Positions 13,098 through 26,130 of a stretch of 64,000 bases of DNA are shown in pieces (within the stretch, counting starts at the first letter, position 1; each line of letters starts with the position of its first letter). Origin of the DNA: Sinotaia quadrata (taxonomy: Eukaryota > Mollusca > Gastropoda > Architaenioglossa > Viviparidae); contig CM054178.1 of the NCBI GenBank assembly GCA_028829895.1, positions 88,408,058-88,472,057 on the forward strand, given 5' to 3'. The notes beneath the pieces are model-generated. The model worked only from the letters and a program-made list of their open reading frames with translations. It ran no database searches and was not told where the DNA came from. The translations under genes and the position numbers were made by a program.

Positions 13098-13264
13098 CAG
13101 GGTTTCTTAACTTGGGTTCTGTGGACACTGGGGTTCTGCTAGATGTCACTAGGGTTCCCAAGGTGATCGTGTTTGATAAAATGAACATTTTAGATATAGT
13201 AATTTCAATAGACCTGACAATTATTTCAAGGGTTCCTTCAGGATAAAATGGTTAAGAAAGACTG
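13098..13264. mobile_element. Short non-autonomous hAT-type element (MITE)
   Basis: The left end CAGGGTTTCTTAAC and the right end GTTAAGAAAGACTG are terminal inverted repeats (12 of 14 match after complementing). The inner sequence has paired GGGTTC words close to both ends. This CAG...TTTCTTAAC terminus is familiar from non-autonomous hAT elements. The 8-bp flanks (GCTGACAA and GTCTAACT) no longer match, so the copy is probably old. Confidence 0.7.
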
Positions 13265-14269
13265 GTCTAACTTGACATTTGAGCTAAAAGCAGAAGCGTG
13301 TATGTAGCGATTCAGATCTAAAACTATCAATGGACAATGTGTCTTCTGTAACAAAAATATTAGTGAAAATATCTCACCAATAATTTAGATGCAATGATGA
13401 CAATGAGTTATTTTGCAGTAATGTTTGGTCTAATGAATTAATGAATTAGCAGTGGGTTGTCTCTGCGTCAATGTAAATTTCTAATATTAATCCTTGTAGT
13501 AATTAAGATTCAGTACCAACAAACAGTATGTGTGCACTAATTTAGTTTGGGTCTAATATAAACTAATACAAGGCATATACACACTAGCTTAGGTCAAAGG
13601 CTAATAACGTGTATTTCTACAGCACATTCGTGTCAGTCTCTTCTGAGACTAGGGTATTAAATTTTGCACATCGCTTTTCAATAAATATTAAAATAGTAAA
13701 ATATATTGATTTAAGAAGTGTAAGGTGCACTGCTATAAAAGTAAAAGGGAGACAAACACATTTAGCCCAGTCATCTTAGTTACACGAAGAGACAGACCGG
13801 ATGTTTTCCCAGTTAAAATACAGTGTAGGGCAAACGGAAGTTAATTAAAATAAACTATCCAACTTGTAATTCCAACCCTAACCCAGTAGTAGTAAGCAAA
13901 ATACCAGAAACATCATTGGTAAGACAGAAGTCTTCAGATCATGGGAGGATTAACGGTAGTGTGTTTTCGCCCATGAATGGTTAATCATGGAAAAGTATCT
14001 TGCTGCACATGGTGAGTCACGATGACACAAAAGTTGATCAAAACATCTATCTGGCATTCAAACTTAGCATGGAATGAACGCTAATTTTAATAATTTTATT
14101 TTAATAACTGCCTGATGACATCTGGCAGTAGGTTGAGAAATGCCTGAATGGTTGTCTGAACAATGTTCAGGACCAGAAGTATGCATGGCAGTGTGTTGCT
14201 GGTGTATCAGACACAACCGCGTTTGGTAATAGAACCAGAGCTAGGCAATGTCATTGGTTACCAGGCGTC
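13265..14269. other. No gene recognised
   Basis: Single-copy-looking AT-rich sequence with short frames only. Confidence 0.55.
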
Positions 14270-14870
14270 TATAGTCTAAATCATCCACTCTATAGTCTAA
14301 ATTATCAACTCGTTTACACTAGAGTATAAATTTACAAAAATCACTTATGGTATGGTCTAATTAATCAAAGTTTTCCTGTTACAATTTAAATTATCAAAGT
14401 ATTCATGGTAGAGTATAATAAACTTATTCCTGATACAGTTTAAATTAAAATATTTTTTCTGGTATAGTCTAATATCATATGTAATCCTGGTATAGTTTAA
14501 ATCATCAAATTATTCCTGATTGTCTTCTAAATCATTATTTCATTTCTGGTATTGTCTAATCCCTCAATTCATTAAGGTATAGCAATAAAAAAAACCTTTA
14601 AATTCTCACTAGTGTATGGTACAGACTAAATAATCACATTATTTAATGATTAAATCTAAATCATCAAATTATTTAATGATTAAATCTAAATCAAATTATT
14701 TAATGATTAAATCTAAATCAAATTATTTAATGATTAAATCTTCATCAAATTATTTAATGATTAAATCTAAGTCAAATTATTTAATGATTAAATCTAAATC
14801 ATCGAATTATTATGGTACAGTCTAAATAATCGAAGTGTTCCTGGTAGATTCTAAATCATGAACCCATTCC
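14270..14870. repeat. Degenerate TATAGTCTAAATCATC repeat with nested 27-30-bp array
   Basis: About 30-40-bp variants of GGTATAGTCTAAATCATCAA fill the region. At about 14637-14806 a derived unit ATTATTTAATGATTAAATCT is freshly amplified about six times. Confidence 0.85.
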
Positions 14871-16466
14871 TAGTAAATAATTTGGCCGTCATTAACCAAC
14901 AGATGACAGTACAATACAATGTTTGCCATTAGGGTACAGAGATAGAGTTAGCTCACCTTCGTTTTCATGCCCTCCAAGTCTGTCGTTTGATTTCTTTTCT
15001 AACTTGAGTCTCAGAATATAAACGTTTGCACTATGTTTCTCCCGTTGTTAACTTTCGAACAGATGGTTTCTCCTTTTTTTTCTAGAGTCGGCCAAAATGC
15101 AAATAGCACTGTTTTCGTAGAGACTGGGATTTTCAGTCAAAAGTCACCAGCACTGCTTTCTTAGAGATTGGGTCAAAAGTCAACAAAGACACTTTCGTAG
15201 AGACTGGAGACTAAAAGTCAATAGCAGGGTTTCTTAAGAGAGAACTTTCTTTTCAGGTGCGACAACCCACAAAATGACAATTATATTTATTCCCCCCATC
15301 CCCCCACGACACACATTAGCGGCGTGTCCGGGTCAGCCAAGGTCAGGTCTCGTTATATATGTTTTTATGCAGTCAAACGACTGCCTTCCAGTTCGACACT
15401 AAATTACCGGGTTTTACCTTCGTAGACAATTTTTCTTTGCTTTTTGTTAGTTTACTAGTGATAGACATTCGCTGATAGTCTCCCTTGATGTAAGATATTA
15501 ACTCAATTTCTTACTAATGAGAGAAATGTTTGTGATAATTAACCACGCGAGCTACTATTCTTTAAGGATACAATCTACTTGGGCAAGTTGTAGGCAGATG
15601 AGATTGTGCCACTGTGCGATTGAAAGCTTTCTTAATAGGAAAAGTGGCAACACAAATGATGCTGGCATAGTCAGTCGTGGACGGTACACGTCACATCTGC
15701 TTCAAGGGAAGAATTTGATCCTGCTGGTTCGTTTTGAATTAAAAATCATAATTGTAGCGCGCATGTTCAGCTTACGTCAGAGTGTTGTTAGAAACGTTGC
15801 AATTATTGCTTGCGAGCAATTTATTTCATAGTTCATGTGTTCAAGCGTGTAACTACCCTTGATCGGTGTACCTCGGCACCGTTGTAGTTGAAGGCGATGT
15901 AAAAGAATCGATAATTGGCTGGCATTACTGGGGCGTACCTCTCTGTCTCTACGTAACTGAAACAGCGTTTTCAGATCAACTGACAATGACGTATTAGGTA
16001 ATTTTAAAATAGCATGGCGCTTCCATCCTATTAATTTAGATTGAGTATTATTTATTTATTTAGTATTATTATTTAGAACAATCTTATTTTACGTAATCAT
16101 TTACATTTACAGATAAAAAGACGTGGAAAGTGCTTGAGACGTATGTTCGTGCTAACGCCAACATTGACAGGGTAAAAGTCAGCGTGGAGCAAACCATAGC
16201 TCGTCTGAATAACTTGAAGCTTGTTCACAACGCATTTACGCCACATATGGAAGTTTGCTGGGAAAAATAAAAGCTAGAAAAATGAGCGAACAGTAAGAAC
16301 CATTAATTGGAAGTTGTATATCGCCAACGATTTTATTTGTTTTACCTTCATTCATAACTACAACCAAATATTTACTAGTCTAAGAGTTTATGTTGACGTG
16401 TGTACGTTCGAGTGTGAGTGCGCGTAGTTTATTATTGCTTATGCCAGTTTCTCCTTGAAAGAACAA
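14871..16466. other. No gene recognised; weak repeat at 15090-15235
   Basis: GTAGAGACTGG...GTCAA phrases recur loosely at 15115-15235. The plus ORF at 15517-15831 (104 codons) has no recognisable domain. A C-run lies at 15293-15305. Confidence 0.5.
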
Positions 16467-16577
16467 GCTCATACACAAACTCATACATAAACTCATACAC
16501 AAACTCATACATAAACTCATAAACTCATACACAAACTCATACATAAACTCATACATAAACTCAAACATAAACTCAGA
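16467..16577. repeat. 12-bp array (AAACTCATACAT)
   Basis: About nine units of AAACTCATACA(C/T), one shortened to AAACTCAT. Confidence 0.95.
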
Positions 16578-16650
16578 ATTATCTTTCCTATTAGGTAACT
16601 GACGAAAAATTCACGCATCCTTCTGTACTGCCTTTCACAGCGATACTCAC

Positions 16651-16980
16651 CTAATAGACAGCAGAGTGAAAGATAATCAAATTATATTCATCTAATAGAC
16701 AGCAGAGTAAAAGATAATCCTTATTATATAGCAGTAGAAATTATACTCACCTAATAGACAGCAGAGTAAAAGATAGTCAAATTATATTCACCTAATAGAC
16801 AGCAGAGTGAAAGATAATCAAATTATATTCACCTAATAGACAGCAGAGTGAAAGATAATCAAGTTATACTCACTAATAGACAGCAGAGGGAAAGATAATC
16901 CATATTATATAGCAGTAGGAGTTACCTAATAGACAGCAGAGTAAAAGATAATTCCTTATTATATAGCAGTAGGAGTTATG
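16651..16980. repeat. Minisatellite, about 40 bp x 8
   Basis: Units starting CTAATAGACAGCAGAG with AAAGATAATC, some carrying an extra TTATATAGCAGTAG segment. Confidence 0.92.
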
Positions 16981-17003
16981 GTCCTTTGTAGAAAGAATAT
17001 ATC

Positions 17004-17006
17004 ATT

Positions 17007-17066
<60 letters not shown>

Positions 17067-17067
17067 T
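17004..17067. repeat. (TTTC)n microsatellite
   Basis: About 16 uninterrupted TTTC units. Confidence 0.97.
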
Positions 17068-18436
17068 TGCAACAGGTTAGTGTGTTTTTTTTTTAATTAT
17101 GCACAGTTTGAACTATTAAGGACTGTTCTCCTTTAAGAAGATACCATTTATCAATAATGACAAGTATTTCATTATGGTTTTAATTTTATTTTTCTTTCGT
17201 TTCTTTTTCCAAATTATTTTATTAATTATTTTTTTCTTATTGTTGGGTGCTTGGGATATTTGTGTTGTTACTTCTTTCTCCAAGTGTTTTCGAAAGTTTT
17301 GTTGGATTTTTGCTTTGTTGGATTTGTTTATTTGTTTTTATTTTCTTTATTTTCTTTTCTTTGTTCGTTTTATGTTTGCATAGTACTTTTGTCAAAAGAA
17401 TTTTTGTATTTAATCACCCAAAACAAGTGAAACCAAGAAAGAAATGTAATTTGACTGACCCATTTTTTCATTGTTTACATTGCTTTAATGCCATTTCTTT
17501 TCTTTAGCCACTTTAGCTAAAAATCAAAACAATATATATATATATAAAAGTATTGTTTAAAGCGTTTTGTTTTTCCTTTCAGAAACGTTGAAATTATTAT
17601 TATTTTGGCAATAATGCATTCAGCTGTGTGTATTTATTTCTTCAACTGTTTATTTGCCTGCTTGACTTTCCTATTATTTGTTTAAACTGACGTCACTAGG
17701 ACGTGGCAAATGAGAGACAAACATTAAGAGAAACACGCTAATGGGTCTACATGTACTTTTCCTTTCATTCCTAAATTCGTTATGAGTTAATGTGTTCGCT
17801 GGTCTGTGAGCTCTTACAACAAATGTCGTCCCCTTAGGTCAATACTGGCGAACAAGAACGGTTGTAAAGCAAGCCGCGACAAAATATTCAGACTGCCAAA
17901 AGTTTCATGCTGTGTTTTAATCTCGCACATTTGTGTTTACTAGAGTGTGTGTATGCGTAAGTGGGTATGAATGAAATGTCATGATTCAGTGTACACGTTT
18001 GCCTAGACAAGACCACGTGTATACGTGTAAGTGGGCACGAACGAAATTTGATGAATGAATGGACATGTTTGGCTGGACAGGTGAAAATATATACTAGCAG
18101 GGTATAAAAACTGTGGCAATGTGTACTAGATGGGTATAAATACATTGCATTGAGATAACGGACAAGTGTGACGGAACAAGTGTACATGTGTACATGTCAA
18201 TGGATAGTAAATGGACATTAGAGAATACGTGTATGTAAATTGATACCTGTAATGGAAATGTTTAAATGGAGAATTATAAATAAATATGTGTACAAATCAT
18301 ATTTAAATGGACATATGTGAAAGAGCAGCTCCGACAGACACTTGTGAATTCTGTACTTTGGCATGCGCTAATAAAGTTGTATTTGGAAATGCCATGTGTA
18401 ACTATGTTAAGGACAATAGAATAACTGTCTGAAGAT
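17068..18436. other. No gene recognised
   Basis: T-rich sequence (17080-17400), (AT)n at 17527-17545, and from about 17930 loose repeats of GTGTACATGTG-like phrases. The ORFs are compositional. Confidence 0.5.
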
Positions 18437-18730
18437 ACATCTATATATGCAGTGACCTCTGTAAATAGATATATGTGTATGCATACATTGACCTAAATAA
18501 ATAAATGTGTATATGTACGCGTTGACCTCTGTATGAAAATATATATGTATAGGTATACATTGACGTCTGTATGAAGATATATATGTATAGGTATACATTG
18601 ACGTCTGTAAATAGATAAGTGTGAATGAACATGTATTCTTGAGCACATGTAAATTGTAGCTGGATATTAGTGAAATAATATGTGTGTGTGTGTGCGTGCG
18701 CGTGTGTTTTACATTTATACACAGATATAT
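18437..18730. repeat. Degenerate array, about 50 bp, ending in (GT)n
   Basis: CATTGAC(C/G)TCTGTA(T/A)GA and ATATATGTATAGGTATA phrases recur; two units at about 18545-18610 are nearly identical. A GT-rich tract occurs at 18680-18705. Confidence 0.82.
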
Positions 18731-18954
18731 ATTAATGAGTGTGTTCAATTGGGTGTGTTCACTTGGGTGTGTATAATAGGACACGAGATAATAGCCGTGG
18801 AAGTGTGTTCAAGAGAATGTAATAATTAACACACGTTAGAGATCTCTGTAGGTACAACTAGTGCAAATAGACATAATTTGCATGCATAAATGAGAATGTA
18901 TAAGTGGAAATTTTCTACAAAAAATGGGCAAGTGTAAATGGAAATATTATATAT

Positions 18955-19400
18955 ATTAATTAGCAAGAGTAAAATGTGTTATTGTAATAATAAAAATAAA
19001 CATCTGTAAATGGATATATCGTAAATGGAAACAAACATGTATAAATATAAGCTATTATAAACAGAAATAAAAATTGTGTAAGTGGAGATATCGTAAATAG
19101 AATAAAACTAGTATAAACTGATATATCGTAAATAGAAATAAACAATTGTAAATTCAGATACAGTAAATAGAAATAAATATGTAAATGGAGATTTAAAGAG
19201 AAATAAATATATGAAAATGAATATATTGTAAATACAGGAAGTATGTGTAAATGGGGACGTTGTAAATAGAAATAAACGTATGTAAAAGAAGATATTGGAA
19301 AAAGAAATAAACATATGTAAATGGAGATAGTAATTAGAAATAAACATATGTAAAGGAAGACATTGTAAATGCATCTACGCATGTAAAAAGACGTATAAAA
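18955..19400. repeat. Degenerate GTAAATAGAAATAAAC repeat
   Basis: Irregular units of GTAAAT(A/G)GA(A/G)AT(A/T)AAAC type about 20-40 bp apart. This explains the long Phe/Tyr/Ile-rich minus-strand frames here. Confidence 0.82.
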
Positions 19401-21207
19401 TGGGCGTTGTAATGACTTACATAGAGAAATATGTGCAAATGAATGCATATAAAAGGTCTGAGGTAAACGGGTGTACATGTATTTAAAGGGCGTGTGTGGT
19501 TGGACTGCCATAAAGTGACAAGAGAAAAAGTACCGATCAGTTCCCTAAGGTACACAAGTAACGTATTCATTTAAAGTTACTTTTAAGCTGTTACACTAAG
19601 CTGTCTATGTCGTGTTTTAGTTGTAGAACATTGTTTTAGTTGTCCAGAATAGTGTTTTCAGTGAGTTTCTGACAACATATAAGTACCATTTTTGTTGTGG
19701 TTGCATAAAACAGTGTTTGCAGTAAGTTTCTGTCACCATTTAACCACCATTTCATCTTTTTTGTTCATAAATTAGTAATCTCAACAAGTTGCTTTCATCA
19801 CTTAATATTCTTTCATCTTTTGTTTGGTCCATAACAATGTTTTCATGTAGTTCATGTCATCACTGAATACTTTATCACCTTTTCGTACACGTAATATACA
19901 TTCAGCGAGTCCACATCATTATTTAACTCTATTCATCTTCTTGCCCATCAACGACATTTTGAGCAAGTTCATGTCATTATTTAATATCTATTTCAAAATA
20001 TTCATCAAAGGCGTTTTCAATATATTTGTCATATGTCAAAATCCATTCACCCTTATGTCTTGTTCAGCAATTTTGTTTTCAGTAAGTTTTTATTATTATT
20101 TAATATGCTTACATATTTGTGTCCATAAATTGCATTATCATCTAGCTCACGTCACAACTCTGCAGTCATCTTTGACAAACAATGACGCTCATTGATAGAT
20201 ACTTATCACAAGTTATTAATCCCTTGATTAGAAACAGAAATAGAAAAAGAAAGAAAGAAGAAAAAAGATAGAATAAAAAGCTCGCAAAAATGAATTTTTA
20301 TTGCTTAATTTCAACTCTTTTTATATTTTTGTTGTTGATTACATTGACTTTGGAGCTTTCAGTTTAATAATGCAACAATATTTTTTTTCTCTCATAAAGC
20401 ATCAATGCAATTCTCTTTTTTGCAAGGTAATTATTTATTTGTTACTTTAATGAAGAATAGAAACTTCGTTTACAATTATTAAAATATTTTCGTTCAATTA
20501 TTACGGCAGAGAAGATATGTGTATTTGTACTAGTCAGTGTGAATATGTTAATGAAACTAACATTATATTAGCACATTTACTTTGTTGTATGTTAGATAAC
20601 TCATGTTTTTATTACGAAGTTTAATCATTCAATAATTGTCTCCCATTGATTAAAAAAATCACACGTTTCCCGACCTTTCGAAAACGAATCGGTGTGCAAA
20701 AGATAAATTAAAGGGATTATATGCAAGAAAGATGTTGTTTCAAAATGAAGTAGTGAATAAATAAATACAAAATGAGTATTTGATAAATAAATACAAACAG
20801 AATTATTTAATAAATAAGTACAAAATGCAGTATATAGTAAATAAATAGAAAATGATTTATTTAATAAATAAATGCAAAATAATAGCGAACTTGCTTGATG
20901 CAATTGTTCTAGCTTTAAAATAAATAAATTAGACTTCTAGATTTTAAAAATTTAAAATTCGTCGAGTTGTCATTATTTGAATGTCATTGTTATTAAGAGT
21001 CAGTTATTGCTACATTTTGTCATTTTATTTATTTTTTTAAAAATAATTCTTGACATTATTATTCTCCTGGACAATTTTCTTCCTGTAACTCATTACAGCA
21101 GGTCAAAAAGTATGTCTCAAGGATTTTTCAAATATAAAAACGCAATTGTGCGTGATTAAAAAAATATACACATAATTCAAGCAAACTAGTCACACTTGTA
21201 CATACAA
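19401..21207. other. No gene recognised; loose repeats
   Basis: At 19660-20170 phrases like CATCTTT..GTCCATAA..TTTTCAGTAAGTTT recur about every 80-100 bases, a decayed long-unit array. At 20750-20880 AATAAATA(A/C)AAAATG recurs. No gene. Confidence 0.5.

Positions 21208-21240
<33 letters not shown>
21208..21240. repeat. (CA)n microsatellite
   Basis: Near-perfect CA run. Confidence 0.95.
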
Positions 21241-21241
<1 letters not shown>

Positions 21242-21475
21242 GAGAAGGATGGTCACATTTATATAAATTAATTATAAAACTTCTAAACTGGTCAGTTATA
21301 GTGGATTTTATGGGCTGCTGGTGAGGATATTCTTACAAACATTTATTCCGTCAGTGTGGCTCCTATCTTGAATAAAGTTATCCCAGTCTTGCTACGATAC
21401 TCACAATTCCAATAAATGAATGTGAATGTGATATCTATTTTTGTTGTATGTGTGCATATAACTTTGTGAGTGTGT

Positions 21476-21481
<6 letters not shown>

Positions 21482-21572
<91 letters not shown>
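21482..21572. repeat. (TG)n microsatellite, about 45 units
   Basis: A perfect TG run over about 84 bases after a short TGCG-interrupted start. Confidence 0.98.
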
Positions 21573-21574
<2 letters not shown>

Positions 21575-21646
21575 TTAAATAAACTTTGTACTAAATATTT
21601 AAATATATTTACGCCATTTAAAGTGACGATGTTAAGCTTTATGCTT

Positions 21647-21754
21647 GAGTCAGGTCTAGTCAAGCTTTGAGTCAGGTCTGGTCAAGCCTTGAGTCAGGTC
21701 TGGTCAAGCCTTGAGTCAGGTCTGGTCAAGCCTTGAGTCAGGTCTGGTCAAGCA
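21647..21754. repeat. Minisatellite, 22 bp x 5
   Basis: Units GAGTCAGGTCTGGTCAAGCC at 21647, 21669, 21691, 21713 and 21735. Confidence 0.96.
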
Positions 21755-22062
21755 TGCGAACCTTGAGGTGCCAGGGAATATGGTACTGAATCACTGAAGA
21801 AATTAAAGTTCCAAGGTCATGATAGCACACCAGCTCCGCACTTTATACTATTTTTACTTCAATTCTCAGTTTCTATTGGATGTCTTTTCATACTTTATTA
21901 GCTTACCAGATGTGAAGAGCAATTAAATAAAAGAATTGTTTTCCTTAAATATTTATTTGAATAATTTCGTGCAAGACTGCTGAAGGAAACACCTATATTA
22001 ATGGGGAAAATATTTTTAAAATGTATAGAAAAAACACAAATCATCTGGAAATCAAGAGAGGG

Positions 22063-22152
<90 letters not shown>

Positions 22153-22449
22153 CGAATATTAACGCTTTGCCAAATATAAAAATGTATGCATTAAAATAAT
22201 GAGAGCCACTGTTTCTTGTTGAACATTGTTGTTTGGTTATTGTGCACGGATTGGCAGCCTTTCAATTTGTTGTGTTCAACATAGTAGATTCCTCACTTCT
22301 AACATACGTTTTGAAAGTGAATATTTTATGAGTGAAAATATCTGATACACCCCACTTTGAGGGGCTTCGACATTGAGCAACCCGTCTGGTGTGTTCAGGA
22401 CCCCAGAATTTATTGATGGGAACACTTCAATCTATGAGCATCCTAAATG
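21755..22449. repeat. (GA)n microsatellite at 22069-22148 in otherwise unremarkable sequence
   Basis: About 40 GA units; nothing else recognised in the flanks. Confidence 0.9.
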
Positions 22450-22679
22450 AAAGGCCCAATCTATTATTGAAAGGCCCAATCTATAAGTGAAAGGCCCAGT
22501 CTATAAGTGAAAGGTCCAATCTATGAGTGAAAGGCCCAGTCTATAAGTGAAAGGTCCAATCTATAAGTGAAAGGCCCAGTCTATAAGTGAAAGGTCCAAT
22601 CTATGAGTGAAAGGCCCAGTCTATAAGTGAAAGGTCCAATCTATAAGTGAAAGGCCCAGTCTATAAGTGAAAGGCCCAT
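22450..22679. repeat. Minisatellite, 20 bp x about 11, two alternating variants
   Basis: GAAAGGCCCAGTCTATAAGT alternates with GAAAGGTCCAATCTAT(A/G)AGT through most of the array, giving a 40-bp higher-order unit. Confidence 0.95.
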
Positions 22680-23437
22680 GCGAGCTCTGGAGAGGAAGGA
22701 AACTAACTATAAGGTTGTCTACAAACACTAAATGGCAGTGGCTATGACCTAATTGTACCCCCTTCTAGTTCTCCGTTATCAAGACTGCAGGCTATTGAAA
22801 TTACAATTGACTTGATTGAAGTGTAAAATACTTTGTACACAGGCCACAATTTATCTTCGTGGATTGACCATATTTTCCGTGCATTCTACATTGATCTTTC
22901 TGTGCACTGCCTCAAAAGGTTACGTGAAAATAAACTGGCTTCTTTTTTAACCGTGGTAGGATATAAGTTTAAGCGGAGAGGCATCACCTAGGCTGTTGAT
23001 GGTTCTCCATGCTTGGAGAGATAAGGACTTATTACATTTAACCCACTGTCATTAGATATCAGATCTGCTAGCAGAATACACCGGTTTCTACTTCAATGTT
23101 GCTTGACCAATTCCAAGTGCAGATTTAAGCAGCAATTTTGTTGTAGCAATATTGGCTAAGTGAAAGACTTGGACTAAAGGAATCTTCCAGTTCTGACACA
23201 CAAGAGGACCTATTTGCAAATGCTACATACATAGATTGTACTCCTAGAGGCATTGCACTGTGCCTTCTTCAGAAAAGTTCATAAATTCTAAGTAGCTGAA
23301 GAGAAAATGAAAATAAATTAAAGCAGAAATGTATAATTAACTATTTACAAAGACTTTTTTAGTCTTCTTGTGTTATACTCCTGTGATCAGAACAAACTTG
23401 AAAACACCGTTTTTAGTCTTCTTGCCCTGTGTTTTGA
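22680..23437. other. No gene recognised
   Basis: No repeat or coding signal identified. Confidence 0.5.
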
Positions 23438-23665
23438 GCAATGCATTTTATCCTGCAGAGTTGCAGCAATGCATTTTATCCTGCAGAGATGCAGCAATGC
23501 ATTTTATCCTGTAGAGTTGCAGCAATGCATTTTATCCTATAGATTGCAGCAATACATTTTATCCTGCAGAGTTGCAGCAATGCATTTTATCCTGTAGATT
23601 GCAGCAATGATTTTATCCTGTAGAGTTGCAGCAATGCATTTTGTCCTGCAGAGTTGCAGCAAGGC
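23438..23665. repeat. Minisatellite, about 28 bp x 8
   Basis: Units of GCAATGCATTTTATCCTG(C/T)A with GAGTTGCA linkers, with small indels. Confidence 0.94.
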
Positions 23666-25038
23666 ATGTGAACGACATCGTGTACTAAACTGTTCTCACG
23701 TCACGCACAAATCAAGATTATACCATGTACTACTGCTTTTATGTCACGCTGAAACTGGGTAACACCTACAAACTCGTCTTTATGTCACACTGGAACTGAG
23801 CGTCACGTATTAAATTGTCTTTATGTGAACAAGTTCACAGTAAGTTTGTGTTTGTCGTGTGAATGCAGGACGTCATTTTCGTGCACTTCACTGACACACT
23901 CTCCCGTTGTGGTGGTGATGTGAGTCCTAATTCAATACAATGTATGCGATAATGAGCTGGACTCGCGACCTTTATGCCTGAAATGTTAATGCTGGATTGT
24001 TAATTGTTGTGCAGAGATGTTGCGTCGTCATTGTAGCTTCCACATTGCTGTTTAGTGATTTCACGATGCATTCAAACCCGATTTCTGCGTCGAAACATTC
24101 TATCAGTCTTGTTGTCACAGTGCTGTTTGGTGACTGTGTTTTAAATGTAAGGACAGCTTGCTGCTTAGAGCCTCTTTATTAAGCTCAATGTCTGAAATGT
24201 CTATCTTAACTGATGTGTTATTACGAAACATTTAAAGAAGATCTACTGTGTTTGACAATCCGCTAGTAAGTGAGCAAGTGAGAATTATGTTAAATTATTA
24301 GTGAGTGAGCAAGTGAGAATTATGTTAAATTATTAGTGAGTGAGCTATTGAGAACTACATTAAATTATTAGTTCTTTTCAAATCGCTGTCTTGACACTAG
24401 GTGTTTGGTTTCCCGAAAAAATAAATAATAATGATAAATATTAAATAAAAGGAAAGTGAATTTGATTCTTTTACTGATTATACCGAAGTGATAATCTTTT
24501 AAATCAATTAACTACCCATCTCTTGGTGTCTTTTTCCTCTGGAAAGTCACGCAACTCTAACCACCGTGGTAATGTCCAGTAATGGAACTTTTTCCGCCAA
24601 AGGTATGCAACTCTGACCACAATTACAAAAACGGTATACAACTTTCTATTGCTCATTTATATTTAATTTTTCTTCTTTAATCAGAATGGATTTTTTCTAC
24701 AGGATATGCTAAATTATTGTTTTCTAAATGTGACTCATTGGTCAATTGTATTTTACTGGTTGCGCGACTGTTTTATTTTCACTCTTCTTATTTAATACTT
24801 TGTTCATTATGTATACTGTACCATTTTCACTCTTCTTATTTAAATACTTTGTTCATTATGTATACTGTACCGTTTTATCTTCTTTTTAAATTCTTTGCTC
24901 ATTATGTATACTGTACCATTTGCGAGAGACCAGGACATGTATTTTTGAAAAGTCTTGGTTATGTGATCAACGTCTTTACAATCATCAAAGAACAGTCTTG
25001 ACAAAATAATAACAGCATCTTATAAAAAATCAGCAACT
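23666..25038. other. No gene recognised; small arrays
   Basis: 24262-24371 has three 35-bp units (TTAGTGAGTGAGCAAGTGAG). 24778-24920 has three TTCATTATGTATACTGTACC units about 60 bp apart. Confidence 0.6.
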
Positions 25039-25170
25039 TTGGGCACAATAGACAAAACATTTTAACAATTTGAGAAGTAATGTCTGTTTATTTCATTGTG
25101 TTTCTGAAGAGATAGTTTAGGCACAACAGACAAAACATTTTAACAGTTTAGAGAAGTAATGTCTGTTTAT
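25039..25170. repeat. Direct duplication, about 81 bp x 2
   Basis: GGCACAA(T/C)AGACAAAACATT and AGAAGTAATGTCTGTTTATT occur in both copies. Confidence 0.85.
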
Positions 25171-25395
25171 TTACGGTGAAAAGCCTAAATAAGACGACGG
25201 AAACATGGAAACGTATTTGCAAATACTGACTGGAAAAAATATGCTTTCAGCGTGACATGAAACGATATTTGAAAATGTACAAAATGATTACATAAGCATA
25301 TTAAATACAATAGCACAGTAAAATACCGTGTACAGCCGTTCAGAGAACAGTCCTAAATCAATTCTTATGTATATCATTCACGCTCTCACACATTA

Positions 25396-25399
<4 letters not shown>

Positions 25400-25435
<36 letters not shown>

Positions 25436-25485
25436 ACACACACACACACATACACACAAACACACACACACACTCATACACGCGC
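25400..25485. repeat. (CT)n-(CA)n compound microsatellite
   Basis: A CT run to about 25430, followed by CA-rich sequence. Confidence 0.95.
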
Positions 25486-26130
25486 ACGAACACATATATT
25501 CAAATTACAGATAAATGAAAATTTGATAAGTAATAATTACATTTGTAGAGAGTGTCTAAAATACAAATTAAAATTTAACATGTTTACATAAAGTGAATAA
25601 CAAGACTGTAGTAGGCTTTAACAGGCTTACGAGCTGTTGATAATAGCAACGACGTTTTAAGCATGAATATAAGAAACTTATAAAATAACATAAACACTTT
25701 TTAAGCGGCCAGTTAAAGGCCTAGTCAAATTCTTTTATATACAGTAAGTGTTAAGAGGAAAGAAAAAAATGTCTTTATTTTCTCAAAGAAGTAAATTTGT
25801 ACACATATGTACACACAATTGTCAGAAATTAAAAGATAACTCCTCTTAGCCAAGCAATATTTACATTGAACTCCACTAAACGGTAAGAGAATTTACTAAC
25901 CTATTACTCTTTGGTGTTCAAACGAAAGTGAAATTACTGTTGCATGCTATTTATAGGCACAGTTTAAACTTTAAGTTATCTTGGCTTATCTGTCAAACCA
26001 ACGTGATCTGTGACCTCCCACACCATTTATTTTTAATTTTTGGGTGCAATCAATTCCATCCGAACTTTTGCCAACCGGCAATAAAAGACGCCTAGCTGCT
26101 TTACTGTTGGTGGCATTAGCCTGTAAAAGT
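25486..26130. other. No gene recognised
   Basis: AT-rich single-copy-looking sequence. Confidence 0.5.

Noticed and set aside
15517..15831. 104-codon plus-strand ORF
   Set aside because: No recognisable domain, no splice-supported extension and unremarkable composition; chance in this much sequence.
18960..19511. 183-codon Phe/Tyr/Ile-rich minus-strand frame resembling a membrane protein
   Set aside because: Generated by a degenerate GTAAATAGAAATAAAC array; the hydrophobicity follows from A-rich DNA read in antisense.
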